From assembly GCA_964624235.1 (NCBI GenBank), contig CAZUXY010000003.1, positions 1-64,000 on the forward strand: 64,000 nucleotides of DNA, given 5' to 3'. This document shows positions 36,443-44,550 of the stretch, piece by piece. The notes under the pieces were generated by a model. It was not told the origin of the DNA. It made no database searches and saw only the letters and a list, made by a program, of their open reading frames with translations. Origin of the DNA: CAZUXY01 sp964624235 (lineage in GTDB: Bacteria > Spirochaetota > UBA4802 > UBA5368). The position numbers were made by a program, and so were the translations under genes. Positions within the stretch are counted from its first letter, which is position 1; the number at the start of each line of letters is the position of its first letter.

Positions 36443-37120
36443 TTACAGGCTTCCCGATACCGGCGGCGGGTCCTTCCGATAATGGCGATATTCCGAAACA
36501 GCGTAGTGGAATACCTGCCCTTCCATCGCATTCAACCGGAGTGCGTGCAATCGTAACGCTGCTCCAAGGGATTCAGTGATGGTTTCATCCCTGTAGGTTC
36601 CATGAGGAATTTCCCTGGAACCGGCCATTATCTTACGGGCGGTTTCCATGAAGAATTCGGGATCGGCGATGGCAACGGAATATTCGTACCAGTCCCGCGT
36701 ATAACGGACCAGAAACTGTTTCATTTCGTCATTCAGCAGATAATACGCCGGGCACCAGTATTCCCGGCACAGTTTCTCCCCGTAGAGAGACCTTCCCCTG
36801 CCCTCCGCGCCCCATACCGCCGGATGCGCACGGCAAACGGGGACGGTATCCCCTTCAGCGAATCCCTGGTAAGGGCAGACGTACGTCGATTCATCACGCA
36901 GACGCATCCCATTCAGCCACGGTCCCGTCGCCATTCTTTCAAAAGAAGCGTTCAGCCTTTCATCGGAGCTTTTCAGAAAGGATTCAAGGTTTTCACGGCT
37001 GATGTCAGACAGATTGAACAGACCGCAGCAAATGCAGCACCCCTTGTTCCCGCCAGGCCGGCAGAGGTGCACCAGTTCGGTACTGCCTGTTATATTTCCG
37101 TTGTTTGCCGATAAGCTCAT
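36443..37120 (-). CDS. Cysteine-rich protein of unknown function
   Basis: A 225-residue protein without a signal peptide. Near the N-terminus it has clustered cysteines (Cys20, 28, 29, 31, 32 in CRPGGNKGCCICCG), followed by CPYQG, CRAHPAVWG and CREYWCPAYY. This spacing suggests a metal or iron-sulfur site, remotely like YkgJ-type zinc/iron proteins. The C-terminal half is helical. I do not recognise a family with certainty. It is transcribed away from the J-domain gene. Confidence 0.6.
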   Translation of the reverse strand: MSLSANNGNITGSTELVHLCRPGGNKGCCICCGLFNLSDISRENLESFLKSSDERLNASFERMATGPWLNGMRLRDESTYVCPYQGFAEGDTVPVCRAHPAVWGAEGRGRSLYGEKLCREYWCPAYYLLNDEMKQFLVRYTRDWYEYSVAIADPEFFMETARKIMAGSREIPHGTYRDETITESLGAALRLHALRLNAMEGQVFHYAVSEYRHYRKDPPPVSGSL

Positions 37121-37308
37121 ATTGCGCCTGTTGCAGCCCGCGGATTAATTGCTTGTCATCTCTACTTTGCCTATACTATATTATGATTAACTGCGTTTTT
37201 CAGCCGGAAGGAGTCCGCCGGCACGAATAACGCCGTTATATCCAACATCATATAATGCGGGGGAAGCGCACTCGTTCTGCGGTACGTTTCCCGGAGAGCA
37301 AGCCTGTC

Positions 37309-37998
37309 ATGAATACGCCGTTTCATGATGACCGGGGTTCAGTCATCAATTACTATGAGATCCTTAACGTACCCTATGATGCTGAAAAGTCGGTCATTCG
37401 CTCGTCTTTCTGCTCGCTTATAAAATATTTTCACCCCGATATCGCCGGCGAGAACACCGACCAGGCGAGGCGTAAAGTCGACCTGCTTATTAGGGGGTAT
37501 AAAATACTCTCGGACGATTCCCTCAGGACCGAGTATAACCGGCACCTGTTTTCCCACCGGCGGGTTTCCCCAGAGGGTTATATCATAGTGCCGAAAAAAC
37601 GCATACGGTACTCCACGTCTCTCAGCGCGCTGCTCAAGGAACGCATCCTTAATAAAAAAATCCGCCACCGGGAGCGTGTATACAAGCTGGGTCAGGATGT
37701 GGAGATCTTCGTTATGCCTTCAGAAGCGGCGGCGGGTATCATCGCGTACATCGACCTTCCCGCGCGTATCGCCTGCCCTCTCTGTTACGGAGAGGATCGC
37801 GACTGTCACGTCTGTCACGGCGTGGGAAGAATACACAGCAGCTCGACCCTGGAGGTTACCATCCCTCCCCCCGTGAAAAACAACACGGTGAACGATTTCG
37901 ATCTGATCAAAGCCCGGCCGGACCGGTTCACCTCGTTCACCATGAAGACCCTTCGTGTCAGGATTACCGTTATCGGGAAAAAACCGGCGCACCACTGA
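37309..37998 (+). CDS. J-domain protein with DnaJ-like zinc motif
   Basis: ATG 37309 has GGAGAG upstream; ATG 37255 lacks such a site. Residues about 14-80 form a J domain (YYEILNVPYDAEKSVIRSSF) with the HPD motif in YFHPDIAGEN. Later a short zinc motif appears (CPLCYGEDRDCHVCHGVGRI, two CxxC units, half of the DnaJ zinc-finger set), followed by strands ending near PPPVKNNTVNDFDLIKA. It would recruit DnaK for a specific client. It is not a full DnaJ: it lacks the G/F linker. It converges with hisD. Confidence 0.8.
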   Translation: MNTPFHDDRGSVINYYEILNVPYDAEKSVIRSSFCSLIKYFHPDIAGENTDQARRKVDLLIRGYKILSDDSLRTEYNRHLFSHRRVSPEGYIIVPKKRIRYSTSLSALLKERILNKKIRHRERVYKLGQDVEIFVMPSEAAAGIIAYIDLPARIACPLCYGEDRDCHVCHGVGRIHSSSTLEVTIPPPVKNNTVNDFDLIKARPDRFTSFTMKTLRVRITVIGKKPAHH

Positions 37999-38007
37999 TC
38001 GACCGGA

Positions 38008-39309
38008 TTACTTTTTTTTAAAACGCAGGGCGACCGAACCTCCGTGCTTGTCGTCGAACCCTTCTATCTTTGACATTACCGCAACCGGTTCCACGGCCTC
38101 TTTCAGCGCTTTCTCACTGAGAAACTGGAAGGTCGTACGGCGCAGAAAAGTCTCCACCGAGACCCCCGAAGAAAACCGCGCGGCGCCGCCGGTGGGGAGT
38201 ATGTGATTGGTCCCCGAGTAGTAATCCCCCACGGCCACCGGCGCATGGTATCCCAGGAACAGCGATCCCACGTTGCGTATCTTCGGCAGATAGGCGAGCG
38301 CGTCTTTCACCATGAGTTCCAGGTGCTCGGGTCCGTAACGGTTCGAGAATTCTATCGCCTCATCCATAGTCCCGGTAACGACGATCAGGCTGCGCTCCAG
38401 CGCTTTTTTCTTGATCTCGTGCCTGCCCGCACCGCTTTCTATGTCCTTGATGATTTCCCCGCGCACCCTGAGCGCCAGGTCTTCCGAAGAGGTCGCCAGC
38501 AGCGCCAGCGCCCGCTCCTCGTGCTCGGCCTGGGAGAGCAGGTCCCATGCCACCCACGATGGGTCAGCACCTTCATCGGCGATGACCAGCACCTCGCTGG
38601 GCCCCGCCATGGAATCTATCTGGATCACTCCCATGCTGAAGAGATAGGTTTTGGCCGCCGTTACGTAGATGTTCCCGGGCCCCACTATAATGTCCGACCG
38701 GGGAACGGTATCGGTACCGAAGGCCGCGGCGGCGACACCCTGGGCCCCGCCCGATTTCAGCACCCTGCCAAGACCGAGCAGCTTGCACACCGCAAGGACC
38801 GCATCGGGCACCTTCCCGTCCGGGCCGGGAGGGGTGATTACGGTGATACCGGTACAGCCGGCGATCAGGGCGGGTACGGCACCCATAAGCACCGATGACG
38901 GATACGCGGCCTTCCCGCCGGGTACGTACAGTCCCGCGTTCTCTATGGGTTCAAACTTCATACCCAGGGTCGTTCCGTCATCCCTGGTATACATAATGTT
39001 TTCCCTTTTCTGCCTGAGGTGAAATTCCTCAATGTTGTTTTTCGCCCGGGTGAAGGCTTCGATCACCGGGGCCGGAGTATTTCGCCAGGCATCTTCGATT
39101 TCATCCCCGCTTACCATCAGGGATTCCAGCATGACGCCATCGAACTTTTCGGTATATTTTTTGACCGCCGCATCGCCGTTTTGACGAACATCGTTGACGA
39201 TGGGGATGACCGTATCGATCATGATACCGCTGAAGTCATCACCGAAGCGGTTGTAGAGCCGGTCCAGATCTTGCCGCTTCAGGTCTTTCAGTTTCCTGAT
39301 TTCAATCAT
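38008..39309 (-). CDS. hisD: Histidinol dehydrogenase
   Basis: A 433-residue enzyme of usual length with family motifs VPGGKAAYPSSVLMGAVPA, GPGNIYVTAAK, SMAGPSEVLV and YSGTNHILPTGGAARF. It carries out the last two steps of histidine biosynthesis, oxidising histidinol to histidine with NAD and zinc. No other his genes are nearby, so the pathway is dispersed. The gene lies on the minus strand, facing the J-domain gene across 9 bp. Confidence 0.95.
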   Translation of the reverse strand: MIEIRKLKDLKRQDLDRLYNRFGDDFSGIMIDTVIPIVNDVRQNGDAAVKKYTEKFDGVMLESLMVSGDEIEDAWRNTPAPVIEAFTRAKNNIEEFHLRQKRENIMYTRDDGTTLGMKFEPIENAGLYVPGGKAAYPSSVLMGAVPALIAGCTGITVITPPGPDGKVPDAVLAVCKLLGLGRVLKSGGAQGVAAAAFGTDTVPRSDIIVGPGNIYVTAAKTYLFSMGVIQIDSMAGPSEVLVIADEGADPSWVAWDLLSQAEHEERALALLATSSEDLALRVRGEIIKDIESGAGRHEIKKKALERSLIVVTGTMDEAIEFSNRYGPEHLELMVKDALAYLPKIRNVGSLFLGYHAPVAVGDYYSGTNHILPTGGAARFSSGVSVETFLRRTTFQFLSEKALKEAVEPVAVMSKIEGFDDKHGGSVALRFKKK

Positions 39310-39594
39310 CGCCTCTGTGCCTTATGGTTCATAATTACTACACCGGTTATTCTCTTTTCCCTCCACGGGATATTGCAACTATATTTTCCGCCGATACCGT
39401 TCATGTACACCGAAGGTATCAGTACGTGAAGTACCGATCGGAGCATTCGCGTAATTTTTTCTTGACGGGGCACTTTTAATGCCATGTACTGATGCTGCCT
39501 GTTGTTACGCACTGTAATGTTTTGATGAAATTGCCTGATTTGCGACCGCTCCCCGCCGGAGGTCGATTACGTCAAGTTTACTACAGGAGGAATT

Positions 39595-39870
39595 ATGAAA
39601 AGAATCATTTTGGCCGGTGTGGCGATACTCGCACTGCTGATCGCCTGCACTCCCTCGGCAAAAAAGATCACCCCGGAACTCTTTCTTCAGATAGAAAACG
39701 AGATCCTCAACACCGACCTCACCCCCGAATCAAAGGAAAAGATAGTAAAAAAGTACAACATCACCCTGAAGCAGTACGAAGAGTATGCGCAGAAAGTGGA
39801 GAGCGATCCCGCGCTTAAAGCCAAGATGGGAGAGGTACGTCTCCAGAAGATGCAGGGCATCAAGAAATAG
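39595..39870 (+). CDS. Small lipoprotein (91 aa)
   Basis: A 91-residue protein with AGGAGG before the ATG and a good lipobox (AILALLIAC). The mature part is a charged helical segment (ELFLQIENEILNTDL, KYNITLKQYEEYAQKVESDP). It resembles small spirochaetal lipoproteins of unknown function. It stands between hisD and the amidohydrolase gene. Confidence 0.75.
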   Translation: MKRIILAGVAILALLIACTPSAKKITPELFLQIENEILNTDLTPESKEKIVKKYNITLKQYEEYAQKVESDPALKAKMGEVRLQKMQGIKK

Positions 39871-39878
39871 CCGCACGA

Positions 39879-40712
39879 TCAGAGTCGAAACAGCCGTTCG
39901 GCATTACCCCCCAGTATATCTTCCCGTTCTTCGGCCGTAAGGGAAGAGTCGGCAATGCCCTTCAAGTATCTCTGCGGACCGAGGAGGGGGTAATCGGTCC
40001 CGAAAAGTATCTTCTTTGATCCCACAATGCCTGCGGCAACCTTATAGACATCGTCACGGTACAGGTACGGCGACGCCGCCGTATCGTAATACACACGCTC
40101 GAAGGCCTTTTGCACCTCGGGCATCAGCTCGTAAAAAAGGATGCCTCCTCCCCAGTGGGCCAGGATGATATCGACCGCGGGGTATTGCAGGAAAAGACGA
40201 TAGAGCCTGCCGAAATCCACCGCGTACTTGCCCGCGTATCCGTGTCCCACCGGTTCATTCAGGTGCAGGCATACCGGGAGAGAATAACGGGACCCCGCGT
40301 CCAGCATCATACCCACGGTATCGTACAGGGCATCGCCGCTGTCGGTATAGAATGCCGCTTCACCGACGCCGTACAGGCCCAGTTCCCTGATAGTGCGTAC
40401 CTGTTCCTGAAGGGACCGTTCACCTTCGGGGACCACGGTGCCGAAGGGAATCAGCGCGCCATCGGTCTCTCTGCTGATTTCCCGGAAATACAGGTTCTGT
40501 TTCTCCGCGCGTTCCCGTTTCTGCCAGGGGAAGCCCATGACCACGCTGCGGTCTATACCTGAGGACTTCATGGCGTCCAGAAGACCGCCGTGCGATACCA
40601 TTCCGGCTCCGGGCGCCCCGTAGAGTTCGTAAAAATTCAGATCGTCGAAATAATCCTCGCGCCGTTCGATTACCTCGGGCGCGAACAGGTGGGTGTGGGC
40701 GTCTATGATCAT
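39879..40712 (-). CDS. Amidohydrolase family protein (COG2159 type)
   Basis: The start at ATG 40712 has AAGGA upstream; ATG 40727 does not. The 277-residue TIM-barrel protein has the metal motif DAHTH at the N-terminus, His in CLHLNEP and LAHWGG, and the late Asp in FGTDYPLLGPQRYL. Members of this family decarboxylate or hydrolyse ring compounds; the substrate is unknown. It is a single-gene unit converging with the lipoprotein gene. Confidence 0.85.
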   Translation of the reverse strand: MIIDAHTHLFAPEVIERREDYFDDLNFYELYGAPGAGMVSHGGLLDAMKSSGIDRSVVMGFPWQKRERAEKQNLYFREISRETDGALIPFGTVVPEGERSLQEQVRTIRELGLYGVGEAAFYTDSGDALYDTVGMMLDAGSRYSLPVCLHLNEPVGHGYAGKYAVDFGRLYRLFLQYPAVDIILAHWGGGILFYELMPEVQKAFERVYYDTAASPYLYRDDVYKVAAGIVGSKKILFGTDYPLLGPQRYLKGIADSSLTAEEREDILGGNAERLFRL

Positions 40713-40936
40713 ATGAGGTTCCTTCATGTAAGGATACTATCAATCCCCGGCACGATGCAACGAAAAAAGAGCATATACCGTATATTACACCTGAATTCTA
40801 CCGTTAACCCGTGTATTTGAACCACCGGGGGCCGGAAACAATGAAAATGTATTTGCCTTATCCTTACCGAAAACAGTACTATATTTCGTCACTATCAGGG
40901 AAAAAATCACCTGCAGTTCCAGGGAAGGAAACCATC

Positions 40937-42472
40937 ATGAAACCATTCCGAACGCGAAACCGTATTCTTTATACAATGGGCGGCATCCTGCTGGCCGCAT
41001 TACTCGTGACCGTGATCTCCGCGCAGCAGTTGAGCGTGGGAAAGGTGGAAAATATCGGTCCGCCCATCAATTCCCCCGTTGACGACTTCGGCCCCTCCTT
41101 CACCTCAGATGGAAAGGTGCTGGTCTTCAATTCGAAGCGGTCGGGTGAACAGTTCCAGAACATCTACATCAGCATCAACCGTGACGGGAAATGGACCGAA
41201 CCCCTGCCCATACGCGAGATAAACTCGAACTTCAATGACGAGACCCCTTATATCACTCCCGACGGCGGCTTTATCTTCTTCGCCTCCGACCGCGACGGCA
41301 GCGTGGTTGCCGGCCGCGACGGTCGCGGGGTGAAGGTCTCGTATGACCTCTATGTGTCAAAAAACCTGGGGCAGAAATGGGCGGCTCCCATCCGCCTGCC
41401 CGGCGCGGTCAATACGGCCGACCATGAACGGTCGCCGGCCCTGAGCGTCGACCTGAAAATCCTGTACTATACCTCGTGGCCCTTCGGCAACGTGCGCGGC
41501 GCCCGCATAATGGCTGCCGATTATAAAGACGGAAGTTTTGTCAACCCGCGCCCTCTGCCGCCGCCCATCAACAACAATACCCAGGAGGTGGGACTCATCC
41601 CCGCCCCCGACGGCAAGGGAGTGTACTTCTCGTCCCTCAGACCGGGTGGCCGGGGAGGGTGGGACATATGGTACGCGGCGTTTGAAAACGGACGCTTCGG
41701 CGAGCCGGTGAACCTGGGACCCGGCATCAACTCGGACAAGAACGAGGCGTATCTCAGCATTATCGGCAAGACCCTTTATTTCTGCTCGAACCGCACCGAC
41801 GGTTACGGCCGGTATGATATCTACATGACCTCCCTCGAGGAAGAACGGTATATCATCTTCAGCGTGAAAGACAAGAAAACCGGCAGGCCGCTCTCGGTGG
41901 ATATGAACCTCTCGACCAGGGTGAAACAGGAAGGAGGCCCCACCCTCAGCCAGGACCTCAAGAAACGGACCGACGACAGGGGCGAAACCAGGGTAAAATA
42001 CCATCCCCTGGTGAAAGACCTGGACATTTTTATTACGCAGGAGGGGTACCTGCCCTACTTCGAGTCCATCGTCACCGACGATTACAAAAACAGGCCCCGG
42101 AACATCGAACTGGTTCCTGTAGAGAAAGAGGCCAGCTTCGACATTCACGCCATCTACTTCGATTTTGAATCGGCCCGCATACGCCCGGAATCGCTGCCTT
42201 TTCTCAACCGGCTGGCCGAGTACCTGAAAAAGAACCCGACCATGAAATTCGAGATAATCGGCCATACCGACCTGCACGGCACCGACGACTTCAACAACAA
42301 GCTGAGCCTCGAAAGAGCCGCCGCGGTGCGCGATTTTCTCAAAATTCGCGGCATCGATCCTAAACGGTTCAGGGTGCGGGGAGCCGGGAAGACCCAGCCC
42401 AAGGTGCCGAAAATCGGCAAGGGATTCGACGAACAGAACCGGCGCACCGAGTTCAGGGTGCTGGAAAAATAG
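40937..42472 (+). CDS. OmpA-family outer-membrane protein with PD40 beta-propeller
   Basis: ATG 40937 has AGGGAAGG upstream and is followed by a signal peptide (ILYTMGGILLAALLVTVISA). The 511-residue product has about five WD40-like PD40 repeats (TPYITPDGGFIFFASDRDG, GLIPAPDGKGVYFSSLRPG, and so on), a carboxypeptidase-like strand region (FSVKDKKTGRPLSVDMNL), and a C-terminal OmpA domain (YFDFESARIRPESLPFLNRL, IIGHTDLHGTDDFNNKLSLE) that binds peptidoglycan. Such proteins anchor the outer membrane. Confidence 0.9.
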   Translation: MKPFRTRNRILYTMGGILLAALLVTVISAQQLSVGKVENIGPPINSPVDDFGPSFTSDGKVLVFNSKRSGEQFQNIYISINRDGKWTEPLPIREINSNFNDETPYITPDGGFIFFASDRDGSVVAGRDGRGVKVSYDLYVSKNLGQKWAAPIRLPGAVNTADHERSPALSVDLKILYYTSWPFGNVRGARIMAADYKDGSFVNPRPLPPPINNNTQEVGLIPAPDGKGVYFSSLRPGGRGGWDIWYAAFENGRFGEPVNLGPGINSDKNEAYLSIIGKTLYFCSNRTDGYGRYDIYMTSLEEERYIIFSVKDKKTGRPLSVDMNLSTRVKQEGGPTLSQDLKKRTDDRGETRVKYHPLVKDLDIFITQEGYLPYFESIVTDDYKNRPRNIELVPVEKEASFDIHAIYFDFESARIRPESLPFLNRLAEYLKKNPTMKFEIIGHTDLHGTDDFNNKLSLERAAAVRDFLKIRGIDPKRFRVRGAGKTQPKVPKIGKGFDEQNRRTEFRVLEK

Positions 42473-42509
42473 CCGGTCAAAAGAGCACTCGTGAAATCTG
42501 TATGGTAAA

Positions 42510-43502
42510 ATGAAAAGGTCCGATACGACACCCGCCTATACGGCTCCCCGTTTCGGCGACTGCCCCGTGACCGGCGGCCTGGGGGCGCTCTTCTCAGCGC
42601 TCAACGATGAAATCATCGCGCTGATACGCAGCCTGCCGCGGCCCCTGCGCACCGACGGGCTGCTCTTCCTTATGCGCTATACCGGCAACTCCCTGGGAGA
42701 ACCGCCGGCTTTTTTCAGGAAATACTATGTCCCGTCATGGTCGATACTTCACTGGATACCTGATTGTTACGGAAGGCCGCCGGAACTGACCGACGCGCGG
42801 TACCATGACGCCTTGAGGGCCCACGCCATGGCATATCTGCTCCATTCACTTGACGACCACCTCTGCGACGGCGAGGTCCCCGTGAACCATCTCACCCTGC
42901 TGCTGCGCAGCCAGGCGTGGCGCTTCATGACCGATTCACACAATGCCCTGGCAGGCGCTTTTCCTTTCATCGAAGCAATAGCCCCCGCCTGCATCGACCG
43001 CTACTACGGCGCCATCACCACTACCGCAGAACCGGTGGGACTGGACGGCTACTGCAGCCGTTTTATAGATCAGATGTCCACCTGTTTCATCATCCCCCGT
43101 TCCCTGGCGCTCATCTGCGGAATGGAGAAAGATCATACTGAAAGGATCATCACCGCCTACGGGTCCTTCGGCCTGGCATGGCGGCTGCTTGACGATATTC
43201 AGGACCTGGCAGACGATCTTTTGCGAGGAGAGCGAAACGCCGTCTACTATGCCCTGCCCGACGCCTTACAGAAACAGTGGGACGGTATGGCGAGCAAAGG
43301 GAACACCAAAACGGGCATACAGCGGTTTATGGAAAATGCCGCCAGGGAGGGCGTAGTCGAAACAGTCACTACCCGCATCTGCGCAGAACTGGACCGCGCC
43401 GCCGCGACCGCCTCCGGTCTGGGAATGGCCGTCTACGCGGCAGAGCTGCGGATCCTGGCGGCCCCACTTGCAAACATCCCAGGCGGTTTTAATGAACACT
43501 GA
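42510..43502 (+). CDS. Class I isoprenoid synthase-like protein (polyprenyl synthetase fold)
   Basis: A 330-residue, mostly helical protein with two aspartate-rich motifs where a class I isoprenoid synthase needs them: DDHLCD at 115-120 and DDIQD at 228-232, followed by LADD and RGERNAVYYALP. These would bind magnesium and a diphosphate substrate. The overall sequence is far from standard FPP/GGPP synthases, and the first motif has three residues between Asp pairs, so chain extension, cyclisation or attachment are all possible. It overlaps the next gene, a radical SAM enzyme, by 11 bp, which strongly suggests a joint pathway. Confidence 0.7.
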   Translation: MKRSDTTPAYTAPRFGDCPVTGGLGALFSALNDEIIALIRSLPRPLRTDGLLFLMRYTGNSLGEPPAFFRKYYVPSWSILHWIPDCYGRPPELTDARYHDALRAHAMAYLLHSLDDHLCDGEVPVNHLTLLLRSQAWRFMTDSHNALAGAFPFIEAIAPACIDRYYGAITTTAEPVGLDGYCSRFIDQMSTCFIIPRSLALICGMEKDHTERIITAYGSFGLAWRLLDDIQDLADDLLRGERNAVYYALPDALQKQWDGMASKGNTKTGIQRFMENAAREGVVETVTTRICAELDRAAATASGLGMAVYAAELRILAAPLANIPGGFNEH

Positions 43503-44550
43503 ACTGTCAGAGAAGCTCTCCGCAGCGGTCGCCGAAGAAAACCTCACCCTGGAGCTCACCACCCGCTGCGACGGCGCATGCGCCTATTGCTTTGCACGCA
43601 ACAACTCCCTGGGTGACGATATGCCCCTGGAAACGGCGTTGAAGATCATGAATGAGGGATACGCCCTGGGCTACCGGCACCTGCACCTTACCGGCGGGGA
43701 GCCCCTGCTCTGGCCCCGTCTGTTGCGGCTCATGGACGGCGCCTGCGAGGCGGGATACGATACGGTGTTTATCAACACCAACGGGCACCTTCTGGCAGAC
43801 GGCTTCGCCTCTTCCATTGCCGCCCTCGGTGCGGAGGGGATAGGCCTTTCGGTGAGCCTGCAGGCGACTGAAGAATCCCACGACATCGCCCGGGGTAACG
43901 GTTCGTACAAAAGGGCCCTGCGGGGACTGCGCACGGCCCTCGAAACGGGGATTCGGGCGGCGGTCTTCACCACCGTGGAGCAGGGACAGGTCCCGCTGAT
44001 CCCGCCCTTTGTGCAACACATCTTTACCCACAACCCCGCCCCGGTGCAGGTATCCCTGATACAGCTCTTCCAGCCGGGCTGCGGCCCCGACTTCAGCGAC
44101 AGGCTCCTTTCTCCAGTTGGTTTTCTGGTGCTGGTGAGGACCGCCGCCCTGCTCAACCTGGCGGGGTACCGGGTCCATTTTCTAGACCATCCCCTGGCGG
44201 CGGCGGCAGCGGCGCTGCTGGATACTCCATGGGTGCCGCCCTCGCCGGCTCTCTGCCGTCCCGGACGGCTGGTGGTGCGGGCCGATGGCACCCTTATACC
44301 GGCGCATTCCATCACGTTGCCGCTGGGACGTTATCCCGAAACCTCACTGCATGCGGCACTGGCCTCGGCCGCATACGGGTCCGCCACCGCTCCCGACCAT
44401 GTTCGCTGCGGCCCCTGCCGCTTCAGCGCGCACTGCCGTTCCCACGGCGCGCTGCGGCCGCCGGAGACCCGGTTCGACCCGCATGACGAGCTCTATTGTG
44501 TAAGGGTACTGGAAGCCGCCGAAAAGGAGAAGTTCACGAAAGCCTTTTGA
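43492..44550 (+). CDS. Radical SAM enzyme with C-terminal cysteine motif
   Basis: ATG 43492 follows AGGCGG and starts 11 bp inside the isoprenoid-synthase-like gene. The 352-residue product has the cluster motif CDGACAYC (Cys26, 30, 33) and the SAM-binding GGEP in HLTGGEPLLWPRL. The C-terminal third has a set of cysteines (CRPG, then CGPCRFSAHCRS and a final YCVRV) of SPASM/Twitch type that may hold a second cluster. It is not a known housekeeping radical SAM protein such as a cofactor-maturation enzyme. Modification of an isoprenoid or a peptide is open. Its 3' end overlaps the opposite-strand sensor gene by 17 bp. Confidence 0.85.
   Translation: MNTELSEKLSAAVAEENLTLELTTRCDGACAYCFARNNSLGDDMPLETALKIMNEGYALGYRHLHLTGGEPLLWPRLLRLMDGACEAGYDTVFINTNGHLLADGFASSIAALGAEGIGLSVSLQATEESHDIARGNGSYKRALRGLRTALETGIRAAVFTTVEQGQVPLIPPFVQHIFTHNPAPVQVSLIQLFQPGCGPDFSDRLLSPVGFLVLVRTAALLNLAGYRVHFLDHPLAAAAAALLDTPWVPPSPALCRPGRLVVRADGTLIPAHSITLPLGRYPETSLHAALASAAYGSATAPDHVRCGPCRFSAHCRSHGALRPPETRFDPHDELYCVRVLEAAEKEKFTKAF

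Noticed and set aside
38203..38898. Plus-strand 231-codon frame opposite hisD
   Set aside because: hisD is fully conserved on the other strand, and this frame has no recognisable motif.
41357..42277. Minus-strand 306-codon frame opposite the OmpA/PD40 gene
   Set aside because: It is the antisense shadow of a G+C-rich gene with well-matched domains. The product has no signal, motif or family.
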